Of a stretch of 64,000 bases of DNA, positions 47,285 through 59,344 are shown in pieces. This stretch comes from Akebia trifoliata (Eukaryota; Streptophyta; Magnoliopsida; Ranunculales; Lardizabalaceae). Location of the stretch: NCBI GenBank assembly GCA_017979445.1, contig CM030713.1, positions 31,649,915-31,713,914 on the forward strand, read 5' to 3'. The translations under genes and the position numbers were made by a program. Within the stretch, counting starts at the first letter, position 1, and every line of letters begins with the position of its first letter. The notes beneath the pieces were generated by a model. That model did not search any database, was not told the origin of the DNA, and was given only the letters and a program-made list of their open reading frames with translations.

Positions 47285-48926
47285 TTGATGTTGAACAATT
47301 CTTCTCCTGACATGATTCGCTTTATTAAATCTGAATATTTTTCCATCCATGTGGATCTTTTAAGTTAATCAATCACATTTGAATATATTCTTCTTCTTCT
47401 TGCCTCCTTTGTTGAACAAAGTAAATGATCTTAACCAACCCCATTTTATAATAATAATGGACTTAATATAATTCTCTTTTTTCACATATCTAGAAGCATA
47501 AAATCAACTTCTACTTCCGCTCAGTTTTTTCTCTATTTTCTATGTAAGTATTGATAGCTCTTTTTAAACATTAAAATTAAAAAAATATATATGACGTAAT
47601 TCTCTCATTTCACTTAGATATTGGGGTTGTGATGTCTCTCAAAAATATCCGCTACCATGTAATACTAAAATTGGGTTGAAGATCTGCAAGGACCAATGCA
47701 ATACAAAAGAACACCATGGAATAAAGAATGCTTTTGTTGGGAGTTTTGAGAACAATTGATAAGATAGATAGGTGAAAAAGTGTGATTGTATAACACCAAA
47801 GCATTAGGTCTCCTTCTCTCAATGGTATAACATTAGGTAAATAATCCTCAAATATGCGATTGGGGATTTCACATCCCAAATCCCCAATATGAGGGTTTTG
47901 AAATACAAATCAAAAGTTTAAGATCTAAATTTATTTCTAGTTAATTATTAAATCAAGATAATTTCAAACCTTAACTTTACTGGAAAGATTCCAAGGACAA
48001 CGATGTATCAGGAGGCAACAATGCAGCGGAGAATGATATTCAATAAGATTAAGGTTTCTCGTTGTTGAGAAATCTAGGGCTTTTTACATAATTATGAGAA
48101 AAGCGTGAATAAACTCATGAAATAGATTTAACCTTAAAACTTGAAAAGGAAAAAAGAATAAAAACAATAAGTAACAAACAAGAAATCATAAATAAGGAAT
48201 GAACATTAAGGAATAAAATAAAATAACATTACTTTGTTGAGAGAATTCACTCCTAGTCAAGACTAAGATTTTAGCAATCCATACAAGAGAAAACTAAAGG
48301 TTATTTTCCAGAGAGAGTGGTAAGAGAAAAGAGATAAATAAGATAAAGCAAATTTGATTTTAGGAAACCTAATTATACAAGTTTCTAATGATTGGAACAC
48401 AATAACCTCGATTCACGAGTCATTAAGGGTACAAATAGAGAGTAAAAAATTATTCGAAGCTTTTTGTCAAAGTAGGGCCCACTCTGTGAGATTCCAACTC
48501 CATCATGATGACTTCCACTCTTTGAGGTTCCACTTTAGTTGTGGGTTTTTCTTGTAATTTTGCTGGACTATTGGTACACTTGGATTTCTTCAATAAATTC
48601 TCTATAGTACTTCGAATTTTGGTTTGTGATCTTGATTAATCTTTTTGGTTCAATTGATCTCTTGGTTGTATTTTAGTTGTTGAATTCAATGTGAAGGTCT
48701 CCAATAGCTCATGATCTCTACATTGAACAACTAAAAATAAGTTAATAACTTATTATGCACTTGGGAACCAAAAGCTCATAAACTTTCTTAACAGAAAGAC
48801 TTAAACTCCTAAGAAAATGATAAAGCTTCAAATAAAAACACCATCAAAGTTCACATTTGTGCACTCATCAGGTTGTTGTGCCAAACTTTTGGTGTAAAAA
48901 TAGTAATTTTATTACGTATGTATCTT

Positions 48927-49500
48927 TAGAGGTGCAACTTGGTTCGGGTTGGTTCAGTTTAGAGCAAAACCAGAATCGAACCGACCAAGATCGGTTCCGT
49001 TATATGAGATCCAGAACCAAACTGAATTGTTCTGGAGTTGAACTAACCTAAACCGACCTTAATTCAGTTTAGTTCCGTGGGTTGCCAAGAAATTCCCTCA
49101 TTTCTGATCGAATAGCAAAAATTTCATCATCTTTCCTAACATTACTTTGTTTTACAGCTTGAGAAAGAGAGATAGAGATAGAGAAAGATGAACTTGTCAC
49201 AGGTCACAGTCGCAAAGAGAGAGATGAGCGGGTGACAGTCGCAGGTCGTAGAGATGAGAGAGAGAGAGAAGAAGGTTAGGTTTTGTAAAAAACTAAAAAT
49301 CAAATATAAATATGATATTTATTTTAAATTAATATTGATTCAATTTTTTATATTGCCTGAACTGAGAATCAAACCGAATTCATTGGTTCTTTATTTCTAA
49401 ATCCAAAATCAAATCGATACCAGTCTAAACCGAATCAAACCAATCCAAACTTTACGATTTGGTTTGATTCTCGGTTTGAGCCGAATTAAATTGCACCCCT
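48927..49500. mobile_element. MITE with 9-bp target-site duplication
   Basis: Perfect 9-bp direct repeats ATGTATCTT (48918-48926 and 49501-49509) flank a 574-bp element. Its ends are inverted: AGAGGTGCAA...TTCGG at the left, CCGAATTAAATTGCACCCCT at the right. The interior is rich in 'aaccga' and 'ggttcgg' words plus GA-rich microsatellite DNA (about 49150-49275). A 9-bp duplication suggests Mutator-type mobilisation. No coding capacity is seen. Confidence 0.8.
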
Positions 49501-50406
49501 ATGTATCTTAAAGAGTTGGGATTTAAAAATGATATCCCATTCCTATAACTTAGGAACAGTGACTATGAGGTTTGGTAGGAGTTTAAGACACACCGAACTT
49601 CTAACCTAGCATTTTTTTTAATTTGCCATGCAACCTAATGTGATTGTTTTCCAGTAAACACGTGCCACACAGACACTGTTCATATGCTATAGCAATGATA
49701 CATCCTTCAGGATCATGTCTCTATCTTAAAACGTTAAAAATAGAAGTCATGATTACTTCTCATTCACCGTTTGCATAAATCTACCTTGTTTTTCTTTTTT
49801 TTCTTTTAACAAAGAAGAGTAAAATCCTTATTTTAAAGATTGATTTATTAGAACATGCATCGAAAATTGATTAATTCTCAAACGGTGCATAATTCAAATT
49901 AATTCCTAAAATGATATTTTACTATTTTTTGAAAATACATTTTTTTTTACCAAAACGATAAACATAAAATAAAATTAACAGTGTTTCTTTCATATTTCTT
50001 GTACCAATCTATCTTTCTTCTACCTTTTTACCATTTTACCCTTCACAATTTAAAAAAACTGAACTCTTTTATATACTATTGATAATAAAAAGTCGATTTA
50101 ATTTGAAAATAAATTAAAGAAGGGTATATTGGTAATTTTAATAAATATTAAAAAAAGGTATTTTCAGTATGGAAGATTTAAGAAACATTGTTCATTTTAT
50201 TTTTTACCGTTTTGATAAAAAAAAACTTACTTCCAAACATGATATTTTACCATTTTCAATATTAATTTGAATAGTATATCATTTTTGAAATTAATCAATT
50301 TGTGTGCTCCATTTTGGGAATTCCCCTATTTAAATGGGTTTTGTTAACTTATGTCCTAAGAATGCATGTTGACAAGCATTAAATTCACAATCCAAGATTT
50401 ACTTTT

Positions 50407-51385
50407 GGAAAAATTACTTAAAGAGCCTTGATAGATGGATTTCTTTCTAATTAGTCTCTAAATTTTAAAGCTTCTCTTAATAGTTCGTTCAATAAAACTT
50501 TTCTTTCTAATGAGTCTTTGAACCCCACTCCCCATATTTCTCACAATTGAAATGCTAAAACTGCCTAACCGTTTGACCTCACCATTTTCGTCTAAACAAT
50601 TTAGATTTACAACATCCCAGTTGAGTTTTAAAAACTCTATTCCGATGGAAAAGATTTTATAAGAAAAAAAGAAATCATTTTCAAGCATTTTGAAGATATA
50701 TGTAAAAAGCTAGCGTTTTTTTTTTTTTTTTAAATATATAATTTCTTCGCTTCATTTTGGATGAAATTTGATCAAGAATTGATATTTTGCTTTGAAATCA
50801 TTTACATAAATTGTTAGTCAAGTTTTAGTTGATCTTTTAATGTATTTTAGTAAAAATAAAATTGAAAAATGAAAATGGATGGGTTTTACCAATATCAAGC
50901 TCACTGTTTTTTATTGTCGAGTTCGATATTTTTAAAAGTTGGCGGATTCAACAATAAAAAATGTCTAACTCAACAATTAAAAATGTTGAACTCTTACTCG
51001 ACAATAAAAAGTGTTGAGCTCCACATTGTATAATTTTTTTTTTTTTTTTGAATCTCAACCTTGTTATTTATTTTTGTTATAAATCGCCGAAACAAATAAA
51101 TAATACATTTAAACATTTTAAATTAAAAGTATCTCATTTCCATTCGTCATTCACGATAAAAAATTGTTTGAAAATAATTGTAATTGTTGTTGCAAAACTT
51201 AAGTACGTGAAAAATATGAGAAAAATGGTAGTTTGGGTATTTTAAGAACATTATAATGTGAAATAAGGTTGAGGGACCATTAAGAAATAAAAAAATTATT
51301 AAATGGATTATTAAGTTACCCTCCAAAATTGAAGGACTATTTAGAAAGAAATCCTTTCGCCAGGTCCTTTAAGTAATTTTTTCCT
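50407..51385. mobile_element. Foldback (MULE-like) element, ~1 kb
   Basis: Its termini GGAAAAATTACTTAAAGAGCC... and ...GGTCCTTTAAGTAATTTTTTCC are inverted complements of about 80 bp. Inner inverted pairs recur as in 9851-11900, including the core words GAGTTCGATATTTTT / CGACAATAAAAAGTGTTGAG (50890-51030). No transposase is encoded and no clear target-site duplication is seen. It is the more compact member of the family in this window. Confidence 0.7.
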
Positions 51386-51392
51386 TCATGTT

Positions 51393-51616
51393 ATTCCTGA
51401 ACTGCTCTAAAAAAAAAAGTCCCTACCAAAAATACCCCTCAAATGTTGATTTTTATTTTTTTTAAGGTTTCTTAGAATGTGCAATTGAGACAGGTTAATA
51501 ATTTTAAATAGGTGCTTCGTTAGAGCACAGGTAAAGATGCATTAAATACACCTCGGAAATAAGCATTTGAGGGTACTTTTGGTAAGAAACAAATTTTTTT
51601 GAGAAAAGCTAAATAA
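51393..51616. mobile_element. Hairpin MITE upstream of Lunapark
   Basis: 'gtccctaccaaaaatacccctcaaatg' (about 51419-51446) and 'catttgagggtacttttggtaagaaac' (about 51564-51591) are inverted complements, with T-rich and A-rich outer flanks. It lies about 450 bp upstream of the Lunapark start codon. Confidence 0.6.
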
Positions 51617-52056
51617 GTGTTAGATCCAATCAGCATGCCTTTATTCTTTAAATAGAATGAGATAAATAATTTTGGAAATTGGAGTGTAATGAGTATATGT
51701 TAGGGTGACAATAGTAGCTCTTACAATTTAGCCATTAGAGCAAAATTTAGGGAATTGAATTCTGGTGGGTGGGTAACTGACAGATGAGATTGGGAAAGGG
51801 GGCAAAATTCATTATTATTTAGCAAGATAGATAGATAAATTTTACTTAGAAAATTCAAATGTAAAAACTTGAAGATCCATCCAACTCTGGTATTAGATTT
51901 CAACAGTTTGATCGAATAACTCTTACACTCCCTATGTTTCCTAGCATGCAAGTCTTGAAAAGATCCTCCGTTGCACTTGGGGTTGAAATATATTCGATTT
52001 TAAGTATTAACTTATTGTAGTCAGGCTTGTGTAGTAAGGAGTAGGTAGAGTAGGTA

Positions 52057-52739
52057 ATGGCTGATGAGCCCCAAGCAACTGGAGGAAAGAAGCAACGCAA
52101 AGGAATTCTCTCTCGAATTTGGAATGGAGTCTTCGGACTACGCGGTGGCGGCGGCGATGATTTTGAGAAGAGATTGCAGCATATATCCAAGGAAGAGGCT
52201 TCTGTTATTGCAAGGATGAAGAAAAGATCACAAACGTGGACAAGAATGGCTAGGAATCTTATCATTTTTTCTGTCATTCTAGAAGTGAGTCTTTCTTTCC
52301 AATTTCCAACAACATTGTTTGTTTCTTTCCTGAATCCAGATCCAATGACCTTATTATTCCATTTGTACGTGACTAGTCATGCCAATATGCCACAGGCCTA
52401 AATCTTCATTGCTTATCTATCAAATAAATAAATAACCTGTCGGCACTGTGATTTCTCGTATCATCTGGTTCCTGAGATTCTGGATATGAAAGAAAAAAGT
52501 TGCTTGCATTTGTAGTCATTGTTTCAGTTGTTAACACATTCTTGGGCATATAAGATTTTCTTTTAACTCCAAGTTGGGTTGTTAATATTTTCAGGTTATT
52601 GCAGTGGGTTATGCCATCATGACTACTAGATCCGTCCATTTAAACTGGAAGATAAGGGCCCTTCGAGTTCTGCCCATGTTTCTTTTGCCTGGTCTATCTT
52701 CTGGCATTTATTCAACACTTATGAGCTTTACAAGGATGT
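52057..52739 (+). CDS. LNP: Lunapark-family ER-junction protein, N-terminal exons only (partial)
   Basis: Two coding exons are seen, 52057-52284 (76 codons, donor CTAGAA|GTGAGT) and 52595-52739 (acceptor TTTTCAG, phase-1 donor ATGT|GTAATT). They encode the conserved start of plant Lunapark: KGILSRIWNGVFG, DFEKRLQHISKEEASVIARM (coiled coil), a first TM (ARNLIIFSVILE continuing VIAVGYAIM) and a second (VLPMFLLPGLSSGIYSTL) ending TRMC. Lunaparks shape three-way ER tubule junctions. The downstream exons (second coiled coil and C-terminal zinc ribbon) are not found in the remaining 11.2 kb, which is full of transposon debris. So the next intron is very long, or the gene is broken. Confidence 0.85.
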
Positions 52740-53084
52740 GTAATTATCTTAAACTCTACACCTCATTAATTTAGCTTGTTTTTTTTTCTTTTCTGCGATT
52801 AACATTCATTTCTTACTTCCTTTTATGCGCGCGCGCGTGTGTGTGTGTTTGTAGAATTTGAGATTATCATTGCTGAATATGCATTTAATCTTTTAATACA
52901 TTTGAAGCTGTTGAATTTTTACCCACTTGAAGTTTTTTCTATAGTATGACTTCAGAATTTTATTAAATTGGGAAATCTGCTTCACAAACATTTCTGTGAC
53001 AATTAAAATTGTAGTCTACCATTTGGATCCTTATCTATATTTTCAGATTTGGAAATTTATTGTGTCTGAAAATATCCTTCAGAA

Positions 53085-54300
53085 ATGTTTTAACTAAATC
53101 AAATGCTGCAAATATTGTCTCGGATCTTAGGCCTATCTTTGTTTTTTTTTTTCCTAGACGTGAACCTACGACCTCAAAGTTGTTTTGCCTCGTGTCAAAC
53201 CAACTGAGCTATGAGTCTAAGCCCTTAGGCATATCAGTTTGGTTGGGGTAACTCATAAGATCATGCATAAGATGTTAGTGTCTAGGTTTTAGGAGAGGTC
53301 ATCTCAATTCTGATATAGGTCTAGAACAAGGCGCTTTTATCATGGATCGTTAAATTATGGGCGGTCTCTCGATAGCCAACAAATGTTTTGATTTGAGATT
53401 GTAATGGGATGCCCTAATTGATCTAGAGAAAGCCTATGTTTTGGTCAACTGGAAGTTATTGAGTTTATATGGGTTTGGGAAGTAGGTGAATTGGTTGGAT
53501 TAAGAAGTGAATACCCACATCCTTGTTTTTAATTTTAGTGAAAAAGTACATTTCATTGTGTTTGAGAGTTCTCAGGGTCTAAGGCAAGGGAATCTCTTGT
53601 CTCCCTTCCTATTCCACATTGTACTTGAGGCCCTAGGAATGCTAATGTCTAGGATTGTCGCCAATGACAACTTGTCTGGTTGGAGTTATTAGGTTATAAA
53701 GTTGGTTTCTTTCTTGTATCATATAATGGATTGCTTCTTGTTGTGACCGATAAGAACAAAATCATTTGGGATCCAAATAGGGAAGGAAATTAGGGTCTTG
53801 GAAATCGAGCTTCTTAACAAAAACAGAGAAAAATGATAAATAAAAAGTTGTATTGCAAGCATACTTATCTATTTTATTTTCTTGTTCTGCATCCCTAGGA
53901 GTGTGGGAGTTCAACTGGATAAAATGTTACGTCATTTCTTGTGGAGCGATAAAAATGAAGCTTGCAAATCTCACCTTGTGAATTAGAACACCATTTATTA
54001 TCCCAGAAAGAGTGGAGTTTAGGCATTTGAAATATTAAAGAAATGAACTCAAATTTTCTAGATAAATGGTTGTGGAGGTTTGGTGTTGATCAAGATGGTT
54101 TTTGGGCAGAGTATTGTTATACTAACTTACGGTGAGAAAGTGGGAATAGGAGATCATCATATGGACATGTTGTTTAGGAATGTGTTCTTATGGCACTACC
54201 CGAATTTTGCACAAGGATAACATTTAGAGTTGGGCAATGAGAACTTGATCCTATTCTAGGAGGGTCGTTGACGTGGTACTCATATCTTAAAATGAATTTT
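53085..54300 (+). mobile_element. L1-type LINE reverse transcriptase remnant
   Basis: Broken plus-strand frames encode RT blocks in order: SNAANIVSDLRPI, then (after a nested SINE) ISLVGVTHKIMHKMLVSRF, DALIDLEKAYVLVNWKLL, SSQGLRQGNLLSPFLFHIVL with EALGMLMSRI, and later a damaged 'LWSDKN' to WLWRFG region. The YxDD catalytic motif is not recognisable, and stops are frequent. It lies in the possible giant intron of Lunapark. Confidence 0.75.
53138..53223 (-). mobile_element. tRNA-derived SINE nested in the LINE
   Basis: On the minus strand it reads 'catagctcagttggtttgac' (box A TAGCTCAGTTGG) and 'tttgaggtcgtaggttcac' (box B), ending in a poly-A. Direct repeats CTTAGGCCTATC (53126-53137) and CTTAGGCATATC (53224-53235) flank it. 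Removing the insert and one repeat copy brings RPI next to SLVG, the normal RT order. Confidence 0.85.
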
Positions 54301-57300
54301 TGAATTTTCATTCAATTTCATTTATGAAGAGTTCACCGATTCAGGATTTCATGGTCATTGGGAAGAACACAACATTTGAGATTTTAAATCTACTGCCACC
54401 CCCCCTGCTGAATACATACCCGTAATTGTTGCATGTCCAAAAAGAGTTATCCTAACTTGAACTCTCTTCATTTTGAAATTATGGAGGAAGTAAGTGTAGA
54501 AATTTGAATTTATTGAGATTCTTGGATGAATATTACAAAAGTCCAATAGGGTATTTATAGGCATTACATCAACCAAGATATATGAAAACTACCTAATATA
54601 AATATTCTAGAATATCCTAATTGATATATTCTAAATATCAATATATATTCTAGAATATCTTTCGTCACAACCTTCCATTTGGGTAAGATACACTAACAAT
54701 GATATAATGTATCTCATGCATTTTAATACAGTGCATCTTATTCTCTAATAGTAAGTTCCATTGGTTGTTCAATAGCTTAAGCTAGCCCTTCTTAAAACTT
54801 TGGAGTTAAGGAAGTGAGTTTCATTGCTAGTTAGTAAGAGAGAGATGTTACCTAGCATTTCCTTTTTGTTTCATCACTAAGTTAATGTGTTAATTAAGGT
54901 CTACTTTACAAAAAAATTATTTGGTGCGGACAACATTTGGGTTTTGTTGAGAAAGGGGTAGTTATTCTTTTTATAGTCTAAGGATTGTGGATTTTCCATA
55001 TAAACCCTTAATGTAAAGAAAATGAATTATTATGACCTGGAAAGTTCTATTCTAGAAAAGAAGAGTTTTAGACTGATGGTTATGTAAATTATTGAGCTTG
55101 TAGCTTCAGTTTCAACTGCCCCTTCTTCTATATTAAGTCAGTGCAAATGCCAATGGCTTGTTTTGTACTCTGTTACAATGAGGTCTGGTCCGTTACCAAT
55201 CTCTGAAGTATCTAGCATTTTCATAAAGGAGATGTCCCTTCATCCGATGCCCTCACCATCTTGAGACTCTTAATTCGTTGGCAATTGTTCATTTGGGGCA
55301 TAGTCACCAAGTCGGGGTTCGAGAGTATCTTGGCAAGGGGAAATTTCGAAAAATACAGTAAAATCAGGAAACAATAGGAGAAAATCGTTAACAAATTGAG
55401 CTGGGTTTAGGACTGTATAATTGTTCCTACTAGATGTTGATATTATATGTGAAATTACAATAATAAATCACCAAACTAAATTAATAGTGACCATAAGTCA
55501 ACAACAAAATTAAGGTTTATATTGTTCAAAATGGCAAAAGATTACAATCATTAGTGCAAGTTAAGATTCGTTAACTGATCAAAATCAATGTCATGTTCAT
55601 TTGCATCCTCATTATCTAACACTTCATTCGTAAAATGATTGCCATCATCTTTATCAAGGTCATCTTCTTTTACTATTGCATCAAGTCATCTATTTTTTTC
55701 TGATGTAATCACAGAGTTCATGATTTAATTGTGATGTTAGTGACTTAATCGTGAACTTTGTTAAGGTCTATACTTGATGAAAAAGTCACGATTAAACCGT
55801 GTTTAAATCAGTGAAGCATAATGTCATGATTTAATCATGGCTTTTTCGATAAGTCGCAGATTTTAGTGACAATGATTTGGGGTATGTTTCCATGATGATG
55901 TATCATGTAGCTAGTGGCATTGAGGATGCCTTCAACAAAGAGAGAGCCAACTTACATGGTGATGGGTTATGAATTAGGATTAATAGGTAGCGGAGCAAAG
56001 CATATCCTAGAAACAACTAAGTGTTGAATATTAGTTGCACTCCATTACTTCAAAAAGCACCTTTGCATTCATACTATGATTGCACTCCAAAAACAAAAAA
56101 GAAGATTAGACCCATTTTTGTCATCATTGTAGTGGTGGATTTTACCTTCCAATTACATGCACCTCAAGATCACTCCTTAGACATTCATATCTGTTTCCAA
56201 TCGTTGCTTGTTCGCTATTTTCGACCTAGAGCATCATTATGGTACTTACCAAAGAGCCTTCGATGCCAAAGTCAAAACTCAAGCCAAAAATCCAATTTGG
56301 AATGAAATCTTCTATATAGGGTTTAGACACCCCAAAATTATGTAACATCTTTTAAAAATATTTAGTAAAACTTCAATACATTGAGAAAAATTAAAAATTC
56401 GGAAGAAAAGCTAAAAACTCGAAAACCCATGGTGAATTCTGGAAGTCAAAAAGCTAAACCAAAAATCAGAAACACTGCAAAGAGGGGCGGCTGTAAACAC
56501 ACCCCAAATTGCATGATAACTTCCAACAAAATTCGAGATAAGCTTTCAAAGGCAAGTTCAAGGGCTTTCTAGTTTTTTTTTTTGTTTTTTTTTCAGAATT
56601 TACTTATTTTCACAACCTAGCCAAAATTCATCTAGAAGTAAAATATTGTTACCGGTTTTAGTGTTTTAGCAATGTTTTGAAGTGATAAATTTATGAGCTT
56701 CTAAGATTCAAAAAGAACCTTAGAATTTGAAAGTTGGTTGGGTCGCTAAAAAATACGTTTTTTATTGAACTAGTTTTTATCCTTTTGGAATTTGGATTTG
56801 AGAGTTTTTATTGGATCCAAAGGGGGGTATTCCATTATTTACATTGAATATCTTAAGTAAAAGTGATATTTAATTAAATAAGAGTGCATTATTCTGTTCT
56901 TGGGACCATAATTGATTAGATTAAGTAATGATCGATTTTCCAATTTGGTCACCCAAAAAAATAGGTGGACGATATTCAAGACCAATCACCCATTTGTATG
57001 GTAAAAAATGAGCCACAATGATCCCAAAAAGGCCACATACCTCTAAAACAAGTAATGATTACTTTGTTATCAATCTGTAAACCTGGTCACCCAAAAAAGT
57101 CAAATGGCAGGATAACTGGGCAAAGTCATGATGGCTTTTGCTCAAGATTGAACCTCGATAACTCCTTAAAAAGGGTGGGCGATGTCATAGTGTAGATAAA
57201 ATTGTTTAGTTGGCTTGTCAGCTTTAAATGCTTGTAATGATGGTTTGTGACTAGTATGTATGCTCACTCACCCAAAAAAGGCTATGAAGGATTTTGAACA

Positions 57301-57420
57301 CTAGTAATTAGAATATAATTGGAGCTATTCATTTTGAAACCATCATCATACTGACTAACATAGTGGTAGAAAGAGTACCCATGTAACGCTTGGACTTCAA
57401 ATAATTTAGCTTTAACCATG
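54301..57420. other. Gene-free, repeat-derived region
   Basis: No supportable gene is seen. 54355-54700 has the look of a reverse-oriented LTR or leader ('ccaatagggtatttatagg', repeated 'attctagaatat' words), but no partner LTR was found. The word 'cacccaaaaaa' recurs at about 56950, 57087 and 57269. The rest is AT-rich without clear structure. Confidence 0.4.
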
Positions 57421-57427
57421 TTAAGGG

Positions 57428-58060
57428 TCAACGTTGGAACAACCGAGCCTGTTGTGTGCGATTCTTCTCTTCAACAAAAAGAACAACCCCGCCCTTTCGG
57501 CAGGACCTTTGTAAACAAATCCTCTTATTCAAGACCTTCTCAATTACATCAACCTTGCGCTGTGGATTGATGTTCACCTTTGATAGAAGATAGAGTAGCA
57601 TGAGAAAACTAATATAGCTTGCCATGAGCCCGTCACAAACTTTGGTGTGCACCTCATGCATCACTTGCTGGACTTCCTCCTCTGTTAGGCAACGCAACAA
57701 AACGTGCTTGAATGATCTTTTATAGAGCTGTTCCCCGCACAGCACATAGCGGGTGGCCAGTTTTCGCACAATCTGACGCCGTCGCAAACTCTGGAAACGA
57801 TGGGTCACGCAGAAAATAAAATGCATTTTCAATGTTCGGGTGTTCATCGTGAACTTTTCCTTTTTTAACCCTCTTGGGGTTCATTCTGTGATGTTGATCC
57901 TTTTGAGGGACGAGGGAGCATTCTCTCTTATTGAGCTGAAAGCACACACGCTCATTCAACAAATCCAAAAACTTACTCCAGAGGGAAGGCATTCTATCCT
58001 AGAGGTGGGTTTCAGAATTCCTACAAGAGCTTTCAGGAAAAGAGGTACCTCTTTCATTCA
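57428..58060 (-). mobile_element. Gypsy (Ty3) pol fragment with integrase zinc-binding region
   Basis: The minus strand encodes, in two frames separated by a frameshift, a connection segment (SLWSKFLDLLNERVCFQL) and then RRRQIVRKLATRYVLCGEQL, YKRSFKHVLLRCLTEEEVQQ and VMHEVHTKVCDG. The YVLCGEQLYKR to EEEVQQVMHEVH spacing is that of the integrase N-terminal zinc-binding (H2C2) region in plant Gypsy elements. The second Cys pair is lost. 58061-59339 holds nothing that I can assign. Confidence 0.7.
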
Positions 58061-59344
58061 TTGGCAATCGTCCATTGTTGTTTCGTGTCGGTTATGATCC
58101 ATATCCATTGTAATTGATTCTTAAAGTTTGGAAGAAACCCCAACTTGATCGATATATGAAGAAGATGAACCAATGTTTTGGATTTTTATCATCAATAATT
58201 CTAACAATTGTATTTGTGTCTATGAAACATAGGGCACATGAATAATCAATTTTGAGATCTTGGTCTACATCATGCCTCAAATTTAGGAGATCTAGTTGAT
58301 GATGGATATATTGGTGGCTTGAGAGTTGAGGCTAATAGTGTAGCGTGAACCGTCTTTATTCACTTTGTTAATAAGGAACCATCCGGTTGCATGCCGATTA
58401 AAACTAGAACAAGAAGTGTTGTTCTTATTGTTACTTTTCTTTTTTGGATGGGATGGGGATTGACTTAGGTGCTTGTCATTGTTTGCCTGAAGTTTGAGCA
58501 ACAAGAAATGCTTTGCACATATGGCATTGTGGCACTATGTTTAGGCACCTTATATCCATGAACGAGATGTGAATCTTAAAAAAGCAACTTACATTACCAA
58601 GTTTCTGGGAATAGATGAAAAGGGATGGACCTAGGCAAGCTATGTGGTCATCTTTCTTTGGTTAATGATAGATGAATTAGAATTTTGATTAAAATCTTAG
58701 CACATTGGTCTAGTGTTGTTGAAAATGTGAGATGCATGTATGCTTGCATATGTCAAGATTTACTAGTGAAGCTGATTAAGTTGAGCAAGAAGAATGTTGT
58801 CCTACTTGTCAAAACACACAACTTGTATGCGAAAGGAAAGCTATATGCTATCTGCTATGGTATGCAGAGTTGGATCTTGGTACCATAGAGAAATTTGTGA
58901 TTTCATATATGGTCATGAATAGGTTCAGAATTCAATGGTTTCAATAAATTCCCTATAATAGTTTGTCTTTTACCATATCCAGAATTTTAACTTTGATGTG
59001 GAAGAGCAGCAACAATGAAGAACCTTATGCTTGGTCAAGACTTTGTTTTCCATTTATTTCATTGTAAAAATACACACTATGTTTTCTCAATTTTTGAGCA
59101 GTAATATTCAAGCTAACAACAGAAAAATGTTTATGAGATGAGTTATTTTCATGCTTGGTTGAAAGTTTTGGTTCCATGCGACCAATGTTGTGGAATCATT
59201 TCCATGTAGTTGGTTTTTTTTTTTGGTTGAGATGTTGACTTGGATAAGTAAGGTCCAATATGTATTTTGTGTCTTTGGGCAATATCAAAGGAAGAATCAG
59301 GGACAAAATTGGGATTTGAAAAGAGGGGGATCATTTGCAGTATC

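Noticed and set aside
57840..58097. 85-codon plus-strand frame
   Set aside because: It is the antisense of the Gypsy pol fragment.
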